A stretch of DNA of 64,000 nt. Origin: Rhyacichthys aspro (taxonomy: Eukaryota; Chordata; Actinopteri; Gobiiformes; Rhyacichthyidae). Positions 1 to 12,500 of this stretch are shown here, one piece after another. The notes below the pieces were generated by a model. The model searched no databases. It was not told the DNA's origin and saw only the letters and a list, made by a program, of their open reading frames with translations. Every line of letters begins with the position of its first letter. Position 1 is the stretch's first letter. The stretch is from contig CM072148.1 of NCBI GenBank assembly GCA_036850595.1, positions 25,117,852 to 25,181,851 of the forward strand, written 5' to 3'. A program made the position numbers and the translations under genes.

Positions 1-150
1 TTGATAGTGTAGCAGTAGCTGGGCAGGAAATTGGGTGGAAAAAGAGTGGGAAATGACACTGGACAAATGACCCAACCGAGGTTCGAACACAGGTCTCGCA
101 TGTGCTATGTGTTTACTCTACCTGAGCTGCCAGGAGCTCCTCCTGTACAC
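1..150 (-). repeat. tRNA-derived SINE (head and body)
   Basis: Read on the - strand, this stretch starts with a tRNA-like polymerase III promoter: an A-box-like GGCAGCTCAGGTAGAG (about 127-142) and a B-box-like TGTGTTCGAACCTCGG (about 76-91). A non-tRNA body runs to the window edge, so the 3' tail is not seen. It abuts Tc1-like sequence and was probably inserted there. It is not a tRNA gene: the arms do not fold into a cloverleaf and the body continues. This is a reading of promoter boxes only; no family name is claimed. Confidence 0.6.
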
Positions 151-520
151 TTGTCACACTTAAATGTTTCAGATCTCCAAACTAATAAATCAGACAAAGA
201 TAACTCAACAAAACACTAAAATGCAGTTTAAAAGTCATGATTTTATTTATGAAGTAAAAATAGCTTTAAAAACCTACCAAGTCCTTACCCCAAAGTATTT
301 TCCCCCCTTGTTAAATCATGAATTAACTGATGAGAAACAAAGCAATTGACATCCTCTGGAAAGGGTTACAGAGCCATTAATAAAGCTTTGGGACTCCATC
401 CAACCACCGTGACAGCCATTATCCAGAAAATGAAAAAAAAATTGGGGAACCAGCCAGTGGCTGGCCAACAAAATTACTCCAAGAGTGCAATAGATGTGTC
501 CAGGATGTAAGAGAATTGGG
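145..520 (+). mobile_element. Tc1-like transposon remnant
   Basis: The left part (145-250) matches the subterminal sequence of a common fish Tc1-like family (CACACTTAAATGTTTCAG, then a run seen again near 19220-19300 and 30050-30130). The right part (about 355-500) translates on the + strand to the helix-turn-helix start of a Tc1 transposase (GKGYRAINKALGLHPTTV), which parallels the copy at 49150. The sequence between is deleted and no catalytic domain remains. It is inactive. Confidence 0.65.
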
Positions 521-3500
521 TTCTCGACATGAAGTTGGTTGTGTGTTATTCACCAACAGCATCTTGTTCCGGCACCATTCCACATTTTTCATATTCAGCA
601 CTTAAAGGTTCTATAAATGACAAAAATACCTTTTTTTTGTTGTTCTTGGACCTGTGGATAGAAAATGATTACCATGCCAAACATTTATCAACATTACTAC
701 CTATTTCTTCTTGAAGATGGATAAGATTTATACCAAATGCACAGCAAAATGCTTGCTTGTTTTTATTTACCTGCAACCAATAGCAAAATAGATATTACAC
801 AGCACACAAGAAAATGTAACACAGAACTAAAGAAATATAAAATAGAAATCTATAAAATATAAAATGAATATAGACATTGAAAGTCTTAAATCTTGCATTT
901 AAGACTTTAATGCAATTTCAGTTCACTTAGCAATTCAGATATTAAGCAACTTTCCAAAAGGATACTGGTGTTCATCCCAGGTGACTCTGGACTCTAGATT
1001 GGACTGACCTTAACAGGAACCTTATCTTTTTGGTGTTTGCCTGTAAATATCAACACTCTTTGGCCGGTAGAGGGCCTTCATTAGATCTTAGGTTTCAATT
1101 CAAGCCTGTGTAAGTGGCAGCTGGTATTGATCTCCAATGCACAATGTTCCAGAGTGGGACCCTGTTGGTAAAATGTCTGTTAAAACAATTGTCCACCAGC
1201 CTAGGAAATAATTAGGTTAGAACAGCTCATGTATTACAACCCATAAGTATTAGTTGTTGAAGTTTCCCTTTTTAAGTATCCATGTTGCTCTTTGAATCTG
1301 AGGTCTCAGAGAGTCATTGTTAAGAGTTAGGTGTTAGTATTGATTAGTGAAAAATTTTCCAGTCAGTCCTTTTCACTTCTTAACCGTCCTCAGGAACAAC
1401 TGGGTTTTGTTCTTCTCTTTTCCCTAGCACTTTCCTTATCTTTTGGTTTCACAAACATTTAGTAATTTGTAATTTAGTTTAAACTAAATCTTGTTCCGTT
1501 TATTTTGAATTTCTTTATTCTGTAAAGACTTATCACTTTGATTATTCTTTGTGTTTAGTTTAACATTCGAATACTGCAAATATATTTTTTATTAGAAACA
1601 GTCATAATAATCATTGTCTCGACTAAGAACCACCCAGGATTCTCTTCTCTTGCTCCCATCTCTTTTTTTATTCATGTGAGGATCATGTGCACCTGAGCCA
1701 CACAGGAAGAAAAAATATGGGGCTTCTCTTTATTTTTGGAGTCACAATAGAAGAAATTACTTTTTGTCTCTGACTCTCGTGATTCCTTCCTCTGCATTTA
1801 TTTGTATTGTATACATGTTGGATGATTATTACCAGCAAATTAACATGTGAATGATTTAAGAGCCCTAATCTCAACATCAGACACACCTCCTCAGGTGATA
1901 AAACCATAGTGAAGTACTTTAGCTCCAGACCTCACTTCGTACACCACACCTGACATTACTGGACAGTCTCCTGTCAGACCTGAAACACACCCAACTACAA
2001 CACAGCATTAAAACAAAGAACTCACACAGAGCTCAACTGGACCAGCACAGTCACTGGAACAAACTTCCCTTCGTTCTTTAGACTTGGATCAACAAGCTCC
2101 ATTGGTTCAAACACAAAACAGGAAACACACACCAATCAACCAGCACAGGTGACTTTAAAATGATTTTCTCTGCATTCCTTTAACCTTCCTCTTATACAAC
2201 TTTTAATTAGTGACTGATTGCATTTTCTTTAAGAATATAGTTTACGATCCTTTTGGCTATTTTTAAGAGACACACTCATTAAGTTTACTGTTTATGTATT
2301 GTAGCAGAAGCTTGTAAATTTATTGTTGATAGGCAATTGTTTAATCAATAATGATGGACTGACAAGACTCTGGGTCAATGAGGCCTACTTTTTTTTCGTA
2401 GAAGGAAACGCAGTTCCTCATACCGAAAGGCTCTGTTTTGAGTATCTATCCATCCGCTAGAGCAGCTAAAGGAGGAGTAAGACTCTCAACATTCAGCCCC
2501 CACACCAAGTCAAGCTTCAGTTCCTGTGTTAGTGGCTAAATGAGCAGTTTCGTCATCTTCAATGCATTTTTTTTTTTTTTTTTTTTTTTGCAATTATTGA
2601 CGTGTTTGCTCATCTAACTGTATTGCTAGGACATAGTTATCTGTGCATGGGTTTTTGCTCCATATGTCAAAACATTTTGTTACATATGGCCTGTTGGGAA
2701 CTAACTTATTCTGTGTGAAATCAGTTGGCTGGCATTGAATATAACATTTCTCAACAATTGTAGCATCTACTTTTAAGCTTCTTCTTTTTTTTTTAAATTT
2801 ATTTATTTTTTTACACCATGTAACAAAAAGCACCTTTGCTTTAGAAGAGTGAGTTATTCAACAGTTACTTTAAATAATATTGTTTTACTAAAAGCAAAGC
2901 TAATTTAAAATAGCATTGGCAGAAGTCGTTGCAGGTGGTTGCAGATGAAAATGTTGCAGAAAATGTCTGAAATTTACAGAATTAAACTCAAGTTTGCATA
3001 AGAATTCTAAAATTGGCAGAAACAAAAAGGCATAAAATCCAAATATTGAAAAACTATAAAAGGCAGACTTCCCAAATGTAATAGCATAAATGTCTCAGAA
3101 TTAAGGCACGTTTTAAAATTTGAACAACAAAGTTCAGTTCAAATTCACAGACGAATGATAGAATAATACGAGAGGACACACGAGAGCTATGAGTGTCTAT
3201 CTACTGATTAGTTCGCCTACTTATTATTAGACATTTGGTGACATCGAGTAGAATGGTGTCTTCATTGCAGACCTCGCTCTAAACTAAAAAGATACACAAC
3301 TCAATAGTTGAACTGTTTTTTTTTTAATCAATTCCAGTAATTAAAAAACAGTAGTAGTAAAAGTAAATGTCAGGGTCTAGGAGTGGAATTGAGAGCCAGT
3401 GTCAGTACCCTGTGTCCCAGGCGAGCAGCACCCCTCATGCAGCAGCAGAACAGTTCATGTTGTAATGACCTCTGAGCAGCAGCAGTTGCAGTGGCATAGA

Positions 3501-6078
3501 TTCAGTCCATTTGACCTGAGGACAGTGTGGAGGAGCCCAGTCCACAAAGTGCCGCTTTGAGACCAGTCAGAAACGAGCTTTCTTTGTCGTAGGTGCTTCA
3601 GCCAGTGTTAGTCTCATGTTTCTCAAAGACGATACAGAGCAGGCAGCCATGTTCTCAGATAAGTCTCAGTAGACAAAACAGTGCCAGAGACAGGCAGGTT
3701 CAGTTCAGTTCAGTGCTGGAGCAGTGGAAACACCCCCCCCCCCAGAAACACTAGGCCATCAACAGGTCTCATTTCCACTCACAGTTATCACTGAAGACAG
3801 TCACAGTCCTTTATCAGTTGTCTATCAAGAGTTTGCAGCTGTACAGTCCAAAAGAAGTAAAATACTTTTAAAGGTACTAAAGAGGATTAACATCTATATT
3901 CAGAGACTTTAGGAGAAGACTATAGTCACTGTACTGATTAACTTTTAACTATTTAGCACCAAAGTAATTTTTGCATTATTTCTCAAAGATCAGCCTGAAA
4001 ACACCATTCATCAGGTTATACCACTTTAGAAACTAATACATTACTTTATGTTACAGCTATAAAAACTGAAAACCTCTGTAATTGATGTTTAACTGGTTTG
4101 ATTCAAACACAGGTCACTGCAGCGACTTACTGTCAAGGTAAATGGTAACAAATAATGAAGACTAAATTATTGTTAAACTCTCATGAGCATTCATTTAAGT
4201 AAAACTTAATTAACCTTCAGTTATTGTTAGATTTGGTGAGTCATGTTTGGTCAAAGTGACATGTCTTGATGAGCAGATTTTTTTTTTTTTTTATAAACTA
4301 TGGTTTTGTTTCTAGTTCCCGTTGGTCTCTTTTGATAACACACGTCTGAGATATTAAGGAGACACTTTTATCAACTATTATGATGTATTATTGTTTAACA
4401 GAACATCAAGATCCTGAAGGCTGTTGCCATCTGGGTCAATGTAAACTCTCAAACCTTCAAACTTTTTTCCTAGTATGAGGAGGGAAAAAGGAATGGCTAA
4501 TGTCAACCAGAAGACAATGCATTCAACAAAACACTAAGTTCCAATATTTCAAAAACAGCATCTATGTTGATATTTCATAGACCAAGTATAACACAACAGA
4601 ATAACTCTATAGCTGACTACAGAGAACTACAAGACACCCACTAAATGAAGACACAGTGAATCAAGTAATACTTTCAACACTTAGTCATCTCACTTCAAAT
4701 CTGAATCTTTTAGGCCACAAAAGGTCTTGTATTCAAAGATAATTCAGCTTTAATTCAATGTTACAACAATCATTCACCATTAGGGCTTAAAGTAATGGTT
4801 TTGGGTTTTTTTTAAAACCTGTTCCAGTTATCTAGTTTTGGAAAACTTTACTTTTATATTTGATTTCCCTTCACAAAGCACATTTTAACTCTCTCTTAAT
4901 TTCCCATAAATACATTTAAAACATTTCATTCTTAACTTTTGTTTGTTTGCTCTAGTTGTCTCACTGCTTAATTGTTTTTATGCTTAAGAGCAAAGTATAG
5001 TATTCTATTTTGAATTGGTCAATTAATAAAGCTTTAAAGAAAATTACAACTGTCCCTGTAATATTTCCCTGTAAGCTTTTGGTCAGGGTCTTGTTGGTTA
5101 GAGAAACAGTGAACATAAAACCAACACCTTTTGCACAGCAAGGATTTTCAGCTCTTTTTTTTAATAAAAAATACTGAACCTATTGCAAGGGGTACTTGGC
5201 TAAATATATATATATATATATATTTTAGGGGGTACTTAACTGAAAAAACTCTGAGAACCACTGGTATAGTATATTAGTTAGTTAGGCCAGTTATAGCCTT
5301 ACATATGCTTTTGACAACTGTGGTCATGGATGTCACGATTGGTCTCTGACCAAGTATGCTGGAGAAGTATTTAAATGTAATTTTCCCACTTTTGTTGAGG
5401 TTCCTCTTCTCACATTAATATTTCTGTTTGAGCGTTTTCCATTTAGACTGTAAAATTTGCCAGGGCTTCTGGAACTCTCCTTCCTATATGCCAGCTTCAA
5501 GGTCTTGATAAATACTTACATTTCTTTGTTGTTTGGAATCCAATATATTGGTAACACAAACTGAGTATATTAAGAAAATATTCGGTCTCTTTTTGAGTCC
5601 AAACATGCCGCGCCACTACTTCTTCCGGACGTCTTCTTCGCCTCCATCGCCTCCTTCCTTTTTCGATACGCATGAAATACCACTTCATGTAAGCGCAAAA
5701 ACGTTTTATCCAAAAATGGGAGTTTTTTTTTTAAAGTGGCATTTCCATTATTTGATTTCTATTCGCAATTTCAATTTGCCCAATTGGAAGGTTATTGGAA
5801 ACACAGTTACTGCATGGTGGATAGTGATTATTTATGTATTTAAACACTTTCATTAGTATGTAGAAGAGCAGCAAAAGCGTGTTATTACTAAACTATCAGC
5901 AGGGAGAGACAAAAGTCCAACTGGAGAGAATCAGTGAAGGTGAGCAGTTATGTCTAAACTATACTATGTACACAGGTTAATTGCAGTTGACTAACTGATG
6001 TGTGTATGACATTCAGTCAACATTCAGTCAATTTTCTTTGGTTTACAGGGACCTATTTGTGGATTGCAGTAACCAAAC
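520..6078. other. No gene recognised; simple repeats and faint repeat ends
   Basis: I see no exon or transposase here. Visible items are a poly-T run at about 2566-2589, a poly-C run near 3731-3741, a poly-T run near 4280-4292 and a (TA)n stretch at about 5204-5222. The sequence CTGAGAACCACTGG near 5261-5275 resembles the terminus of hAT-type vertebrate repeats (another copy lies near 32650). An Arg-rich open frame at 5497-5688 (- strand) comes from a CTC/CCT-biased stretch and has no recognisable domain. Upstream exons of the ABCC gene were looked for and not found. Confidence 0.5.
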
Positions 6079-6182
6079 CTTATAAAGTGAAATAAAAGGG
6101 AGAGAGGTACAAATAGTCAGAGGATAGAAGCTTATACAGTGAAATAAAAGGGGGACAGGTACAGATAGTCAGAGGATAGAAG
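6079..6182. repeat. Two-copy tandem duplication, 52-bp unit
   Basis: The units 6079-6130 and 6131-6182 are near-identical, each starting CTTATA and ending GTCAGAGGATAGAAG, with a handful of substitutions between them. It lies upstream of the first visible ABCC exon, in presumed intron, and has no coding signal. Confidence 0.85.
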
Positions 6183-6438
6183 CTATCGTACTGCTCCCAC
6201 TGCTGGCTGGCTCACTCTGATCTCAACCAGAAAGTCACAGCTTATGATGGTAAAGTAAATGCTGAGTGTGTGAATTTTATTGGACTCTTATGTCTGGCCC
6301 CATTTTATTTATTTATTTATTTTTTTTAGCTTGGGGGGTATCTGCATCTTTAAACTGATGTAGTGAAAAAACTGTTCATTAAAATGTGTTAGCTTTGAAG
6401 ACTAAATGGTTTACTGTATGATTACATTTGGTTTTCAG

Positions 6439-6585
6439 GCTGCGTGGACGCTGGAGCCTAGTCCACTGCCCCCTTGCTGGCCCAGTTCAGGGTCCATACA
6501 GTTTGTGGAGTTTGGGCTGCAGTACCGGAAAGGTTTAGATTGGGCTCTAAAGAACATCAACCTAAACATCAAGGATGGGGAAAAG
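6439..6585 (+). CDS. ABCC gene exon: linker and start of NBD2
   Basis: The acceptor GGTTTTCAG ends at 6438 and the donor GTAACA starts at 6586. The exon is 147 bp (49 codons) in phase 0 at both ends. It encodes AAWTLEPSPLPP followed by the conserved WP..G.I.F....L.YR..L...L..I...I..GEK block, which precedes Walker A in the second half of ABCC proteins. The next exon begins IGIVGRTGAGK, exactly the expected continuation. Confidence 0.93.
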
Positions 6586-9500
6586 GTAACAATCAAAATA
6601 TCAACCATTACTAACCTAAATAATACATGGACTACTCCCTTATGGTTAAAACTATTATTTAACTTTCTGTAGTTACTTTTCCGAACAAAAAACAGGTAGA
6701 CATCAATTAGTATACAGCTGCAAAGGTGCAGAGATACTGTAATGCTGTGTTCACACCAAACGCGAATTGCGCAAATAAATCATGCTATTCGCGCGTAGTT
6801 GGATGCTTGAACATTTTGAGTTTACTCGCTTCGTTCGTGCATGAACTTCGCTTCGTTCGCGCGTGAAATTCGCTTCATTCGCATCTGTTGTAGATGCAAA
6901 TTCCCGTCATGGGAGGGGCTTATGCCAAGCGAGTTTTCTTCCAGTCTCGTTGCAAAATAGTTGAGCTTTATTTTGTTATTTTTGGGTTATTTTGTTTGCC
7001 ATAGTCTATTTACTTACTAAACAACGTAGACCCGTTCGGCGCCGTTCCTGGGTCCATTGGATGCTTCAGAGACACACCCAGCTTGATCCAGGAGCGCCGG
7101 CTGGATGACAGCTGCTTTCAGCGCCACTTTCCTGTTCGATCACCTGTTGTCCCAACTATTGACGCTCTATTCAAGCTGCCTGTCCTTCTGTCTCCAGTTA
7201 GTAAATCATGAAATATTATGTGTGATTACACGTTATTAATAATAATATGCTGTCAACCATAGTCTGAACACACCCAGTTATCAGTACAATCAATGTTTAA
7301 TAGCATTATACCTATATGCCTACCACCTATATCCCGTTGTTTTGGGTTGAGCAATAATTGCTAGAAAGCGAATGTCATCAAATAATAAGGTAAATCATTA
7401 AATGCATTTTATCAACTTAGTAGTAAGTCAAAAGTAATGTTGTTTTTACTGTAAAAAACTCAAGAAAAATGATGTCAAGTATTGTCATTGTACAGCCCCT
7501 GTTTTGTCCCGTTGTTTCTCATTAACACTGGTCCAGTCACAAATAACTTTTCATTTTCTTTCTATACTATTGTGGGTGTTCTTGCAATAGGATATAATAA
7601 GAAGAAATATTCTAGTGTTAAATAGTGGACAAATAACATTACATTATCCACAATTAAATCAGTCTTAAAGGTGGAATAGAAGATGTTTTTGTATACATTT
7701 TTTGTTATATTTTATAAATTTGTTTTTACTTGCATATAAGAAATCAGAAAATAAGGTCTTGAAAAATAAAATTTATTACATGTCAATTGTAGAAGTGGTG
7801 GTGCCTTAAAAACATTAACCAATCAAAAACGCTCTCATCGCGTGTTCTATTGGTCAATCAGCCTGTCAATCATTAACCTCAATTAACACATCAAAACTTT
7901 ATTATGTGGGTGCACGGTAGCGGAGTGGTTAGCGCTCCCGCTTCACAGCAAGAAGGTCGTGAGTACGAATCCCGGCCGACCCAAAAAACATCGTTGGCCG
8001 ATTGTAGCCAACCCAAAAAAACATCATTGGCTAACTCTGGTCTTTCTGTGAGGAGTCTGCATGTCCTCCCCGTGTCACCGTGGGTTCTCTCCGGGATCTC
8101 CGGCTTCCTCCCACCGTCCAAAGACATGCATGTATAGGTGAATTGGTGACTCTAAAGTGCCCCTAGTGGATGAATGTGAGAGTGAATGGTTGTCTGTCAA
8201 TGTACGTCTAAGTGTCAGCCCTGCGACGAACTGGCCACTGTCCAGGGTGTACCCCGCCTAAGGCCCAAAGCAGCTGGGATAGGCTCCAGCCACCCGCGAC
8301 CCCACAAAGTGGGATAAGCGGTAGAAGATGAAATGAAACTTTATTATATAAAACATTTATTTCAAAAATATGTATGGAAATACAAATATCATACAAATTT
8401 ACAAGTACCTATATGCAGGAATAAAAAGAATCTTGCTTGGAAGAGGAAAAAGTGAGGGTGAAGGAGAGGAGAAGTGATAGAGTGTCTGGTTAAATTCCTG
8501 CACTGACTAGCTGCCTCATTTTTATACTATACTAACTGACTATACAGTGGCTTTCAAATTAGGCAGAAGTCATAAATTAATGTATATATTTGACAAATTC
8601 TTTAGTCTGAGATGGCAACCTCTGCAGGGAAGGAACCAGACTCAAGAGAGGAGCTCCTCTGAGTGTAGGTGAAGATGGAGCTACAGGACGGGTCTGGAGG
8701 GTTTCCAGGAGGGGCAGTGGGTCCTTGGCCTTCTCTGGGGTCTTCTACTTGGTTTGAAATGACACATGACAAAGAAGAAAAAATATTTTTAGAAGAACTT
8801 ATCACAAACCAGCAGGGTTGTGTGTTTGTATGCGAATGTGTAATGAATGCCTACTGTAAATATGACTGTCCGTGTAAACATGGTCATATTGTTTGAACTC
8901 AAGCCTGTACACACCTTCGGTATTGTCATGACAATATAGTAGTATAATTCAATTATTAATACAAGTTAACACATTTGCACATTACACCAGTCAGAAACAA
9001 CAACATATATACCCTGTCTGTGTCTTCATTTGTCAACACTCCTTCTGGATGCCCTGCTGCTGCTTCTGTCTCTCCATGATCTGCTAATGACACACTGCTC
9101 TTCTCTGTCTCCTTTAAATAAGTGTCCCTCTGGCTTTTCAGTTTCGTTCTGCACACTCACTCTGAATAAACTTAAACTCGTCAGCGGGAAAGTAGTTGTA
9201 CAATACGGCAAATTAGCTCAGACTTGAGCTAGCTAATTGGCTCAATAAATATACCTTGATTAAAGTAAAAGGTGTTTTTTACAACTTACCAGAGTTTCCG
9301 ACCTCCACGCACACTTTCTTCCAGACAAGGGCCTTTTTATTTCAGTTCCCGTTAAATTAAGAAGATGTCTCATAGCCTACAGCTCCAGGTGCCCGCACAG
9401 CCCCGATAAAGTTTGTCCTCCATTGTTGTTTCGGACTTCTGCCTCTATGGCAGCCTCCGCTCGTTACGTAGTAAGTACGTCACTACTAGAGCAAGATCCT

Positions 9501-12500
9501 GATTGGTTAATGCGGCGCGAATATTCACCAAAGTTCAGATTTTTCAACTTGCGCGAATGAGGCATTGGACGTGATTTGCGCGTCAAACAGGTGATTCGCT
9601 CAATTCGCTTCATGTGATTTGTGCGATTTGCACCGCCTCATTCACGTCATTCGCGCCGCAGGATTTCTACTCGTGTCTATTCCCATCTTTGCATTGACTT
9701 AACATGTAAATAACTTGCACTAGACTCTTCATTCGCGTTTGGTGTGAACGCACCATAAGAGGAGAGAATGAGTGAGAGCCCTAACTTACTATAAATACCA
9801 AAGGGCATAGGAAGCATTTGAGGTGTGTGCGTGTGCGCGACAAAGTTACAGCAAAAATGTGATTTTACCCTAAATTTGAGGCCTTGTCACAGCTGAAAGC
9901 CAAAGCTGATCCAAGACCTAATACATGTTTTTGGCAAGGATGTCTATTTGATATTGAGCAACTTTGAACATCCTGTGTTAAAAACCTAGGAGGAGATACC
10001 TAAAATGTAAGGGCAACAACTAAAGGTCACGGTCCCCACGGGTTTTTTTGCTCAGGATCCTTGGCTGAATTTGTCTGTCAAATTCATTTATTCATTTTAT
10101 TTTATTTATTTCATCATTTATGTATGATAAACTAATCATTCATTTATGGTCACAATTGGGGGCATTGCCATTGCAACATTGTTGCACGTAGGAGTTGGTC
10201 ATCGTAGGCTTTTATGTTCAGGGGGCCATGAGGGATGTGTGTACACACTAATTTCAAAAGGTATTTTGTTTTTATTTTATTCAGTGAATATTATACACTG
10301 GTCTTGAATTTGGTGCCATTTTGGTTACATTAATGATGACATTACTGGCAGTTCAATTCAATTCGAATATTTATTGCCATTGTCACAAAAAGTGTACCAA
10401 CGAAATTTCATTCAGAGCATTCATACACTGCATAGCAAATGATGAAGTGGTGCAAGACCTTATCTCCAAGTCCCATAGACACTTACTGTGTAAAATTAGC
10501 ACAATATATCGTATAATTAGCACATAAATGTATTAAACAATAACAGTGGTAATGCAACATATACAGGGCATATCAATACACAGAGGGAATGTACAGACAG
10601 TTATTTAAGTGATGTTTTGATTAATGCAACAATGTAAAGTTCAAGAAGAGTACAGAGAGGACGGGAGCAACAGTTTAGCAGCCTCACTGCCTGAGGATAC
10701 AGGCTGTGGGCCAATCTGGTGGTTCACGCTTGTGCACCTGAACCTTCTACCTGCGGGCAGCAGAAGGAAAAGGTTATGAGCCGTGTGGTGTTGATCATGC
10801 ATGATGTTGGGCACTATCCTGAGACAGCGGGTGGTGTGAGAGTATTTAAAGCTAGACACTCTCTCCACCACCTCACTGTCAATGGAGAGTGGAGAGTGAT
10901 TTTGATGTCCGTTCCTGCGGAAGTCCACAATCATTTCCTTGGTCTTCTTGATGTTCAGAACCAAGTTATTGTTATCACACCATGATGATGAGGCAAATTT
11001 GACAATAAGATTTGATGGCGAGGAGGCGGAGCAGTGGGCTGAGCACACATCCTTGGGGGGGCCCGGTGTTAGTGAGGAGTGAAGAGGAGGTGTGCCTGTC
11101 AACTCTCACACTCTGTGTGCAATTTGTTAAGAAGTCCACAATCCAATTGCACAGGGTGTTGTTTATTCTCCAGTGTCAGGAGTTTGGATTGGAGTTAGTA
11201 GGGTCAGATTGTGTACCAAGTTTTTGTGTAGAGTCACAAAAACTTGGTACACACATTCCTCAAATTGAGACAAACAATATTATTATGGCTTTGGAACCTG
11301 ATCAACAGGAAGTCGGCCATCTTGGACTGAAGTTGCACAGTCAGATTTCGTAGTTCTCATATTTTAATGAACTCATCCTAGGACGTTTGACAGAATGAGC
11401 CCAAAATTGTGCAGCATCATCAACAAAAGTAGGGCGTCGAAAGATGTTCCTAAGGGGCTTTCATTTTCTTTTTCTTTCTTTTTTTTTTCAACTCCTTGAG
11501 AGAGGCTGGACCCTCAAATAGGGGAGAGGAGGCTGGAGTGGGCTTGCTTATAGCTCCCCAGCTCAGCTGCCCCTGGAGTCTACCCTGTTGAATGAGAGGG
11601 TCACCTCCCTGCGCCTTCGGGTCGGGGAGAGGTCTCTCACTTGGAGTCCTTGGAAGGGGTGCTGGAAGGTGCCCTGACTGGACACTCCATCGTTCTACTG
11701 GGGGACTTCAACACTCATGTGGGTACTGACAGTGACACCTGGAGGGGCATGATTGGGAGGAACGGCCACCCTGATTTGAACCCGATTGGTGTTCTGTTAT
11801 TGGACTTCTGTGCTACTCACAGTTTGTCCATAACAAACACTGTGAGTCCATCAGTGCATGTGGCACCAGGACACCCTAGGCCGGAGGTCAATGATCGACT
11901 TTGCAGTTGTTTCATCTGACCTTCGGCCATATGTCTTGGACACTTGGGTGAATATAGGGGCGGAGCTGTCAATTAATGACCACCTGGTGGTGAGTTGGAT
12001 CCAATAGCGGGGGGGTGCGGACAGACTCGGCAGACCCAAACGTACTGTGAGGGTCTGCTGGGAACGTCTGGCTGAGTCCCCTGTCAGAGAGGTCTTCAAC
12101 TGAGCTTCAACCAGATTCCGAGGGAGGTTGGAGACATTGAGTCCGAGTGGACCATGTTCTCCGCCTCCATTGTCAACGCGGCTGCTCTGAGCTGTCGCCG
12201 TATGGTCTCCGGTGCCGGCAGGCCAAGCAGACTGTAGCCCGGGTGGTTGTGCAGGCAAAAACTTGGGTCTGGGAGGACTTCGTTGAGGCCATGGAGAAGG
12301 ACTATCGGTCAGCCTCGAAGAAATTCTGGCAAAGCGTTTGGCGCCTCAGGAGGGGGAAACACTGTTCTACCAACACTGTTTACAGTGGAGGTGGGCAGTT
12401 GTTGACCTTGTTGATATTGTCGGACGGTGAAAGGAATACTTCCAGGATCTCCTCAATCCCACCGACACATCTTCCACTGAGGAAGCAGAGGCTGGGGGCT

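Noticed and set aside
5497..5856. Overlapping open frames, one Arg-rich
   Set aside because: They arise from a CTC/CCT-biased stretch; no domain, splice signal or conserved pattern.
5889..5936. Open stretch reading QLERISE before a GTGAGC donor, 0.5 kb upstream of the first ABCC exon, resembling the VER..E motif of the preceding ABCC exon
   Set aside because: The donor would leave phase 1 while exon 6439 starts in phase 0, and the surrounding residues do not match the conserved ETNIV pattern.
7906..7985. Possible tRNA gene (A and B boxes)
   Set aside because: The boxes are followed by a SINE body with a target duplication, the sequence does not fold as a cloverleaf, and a second copy at 39616 has the same body.
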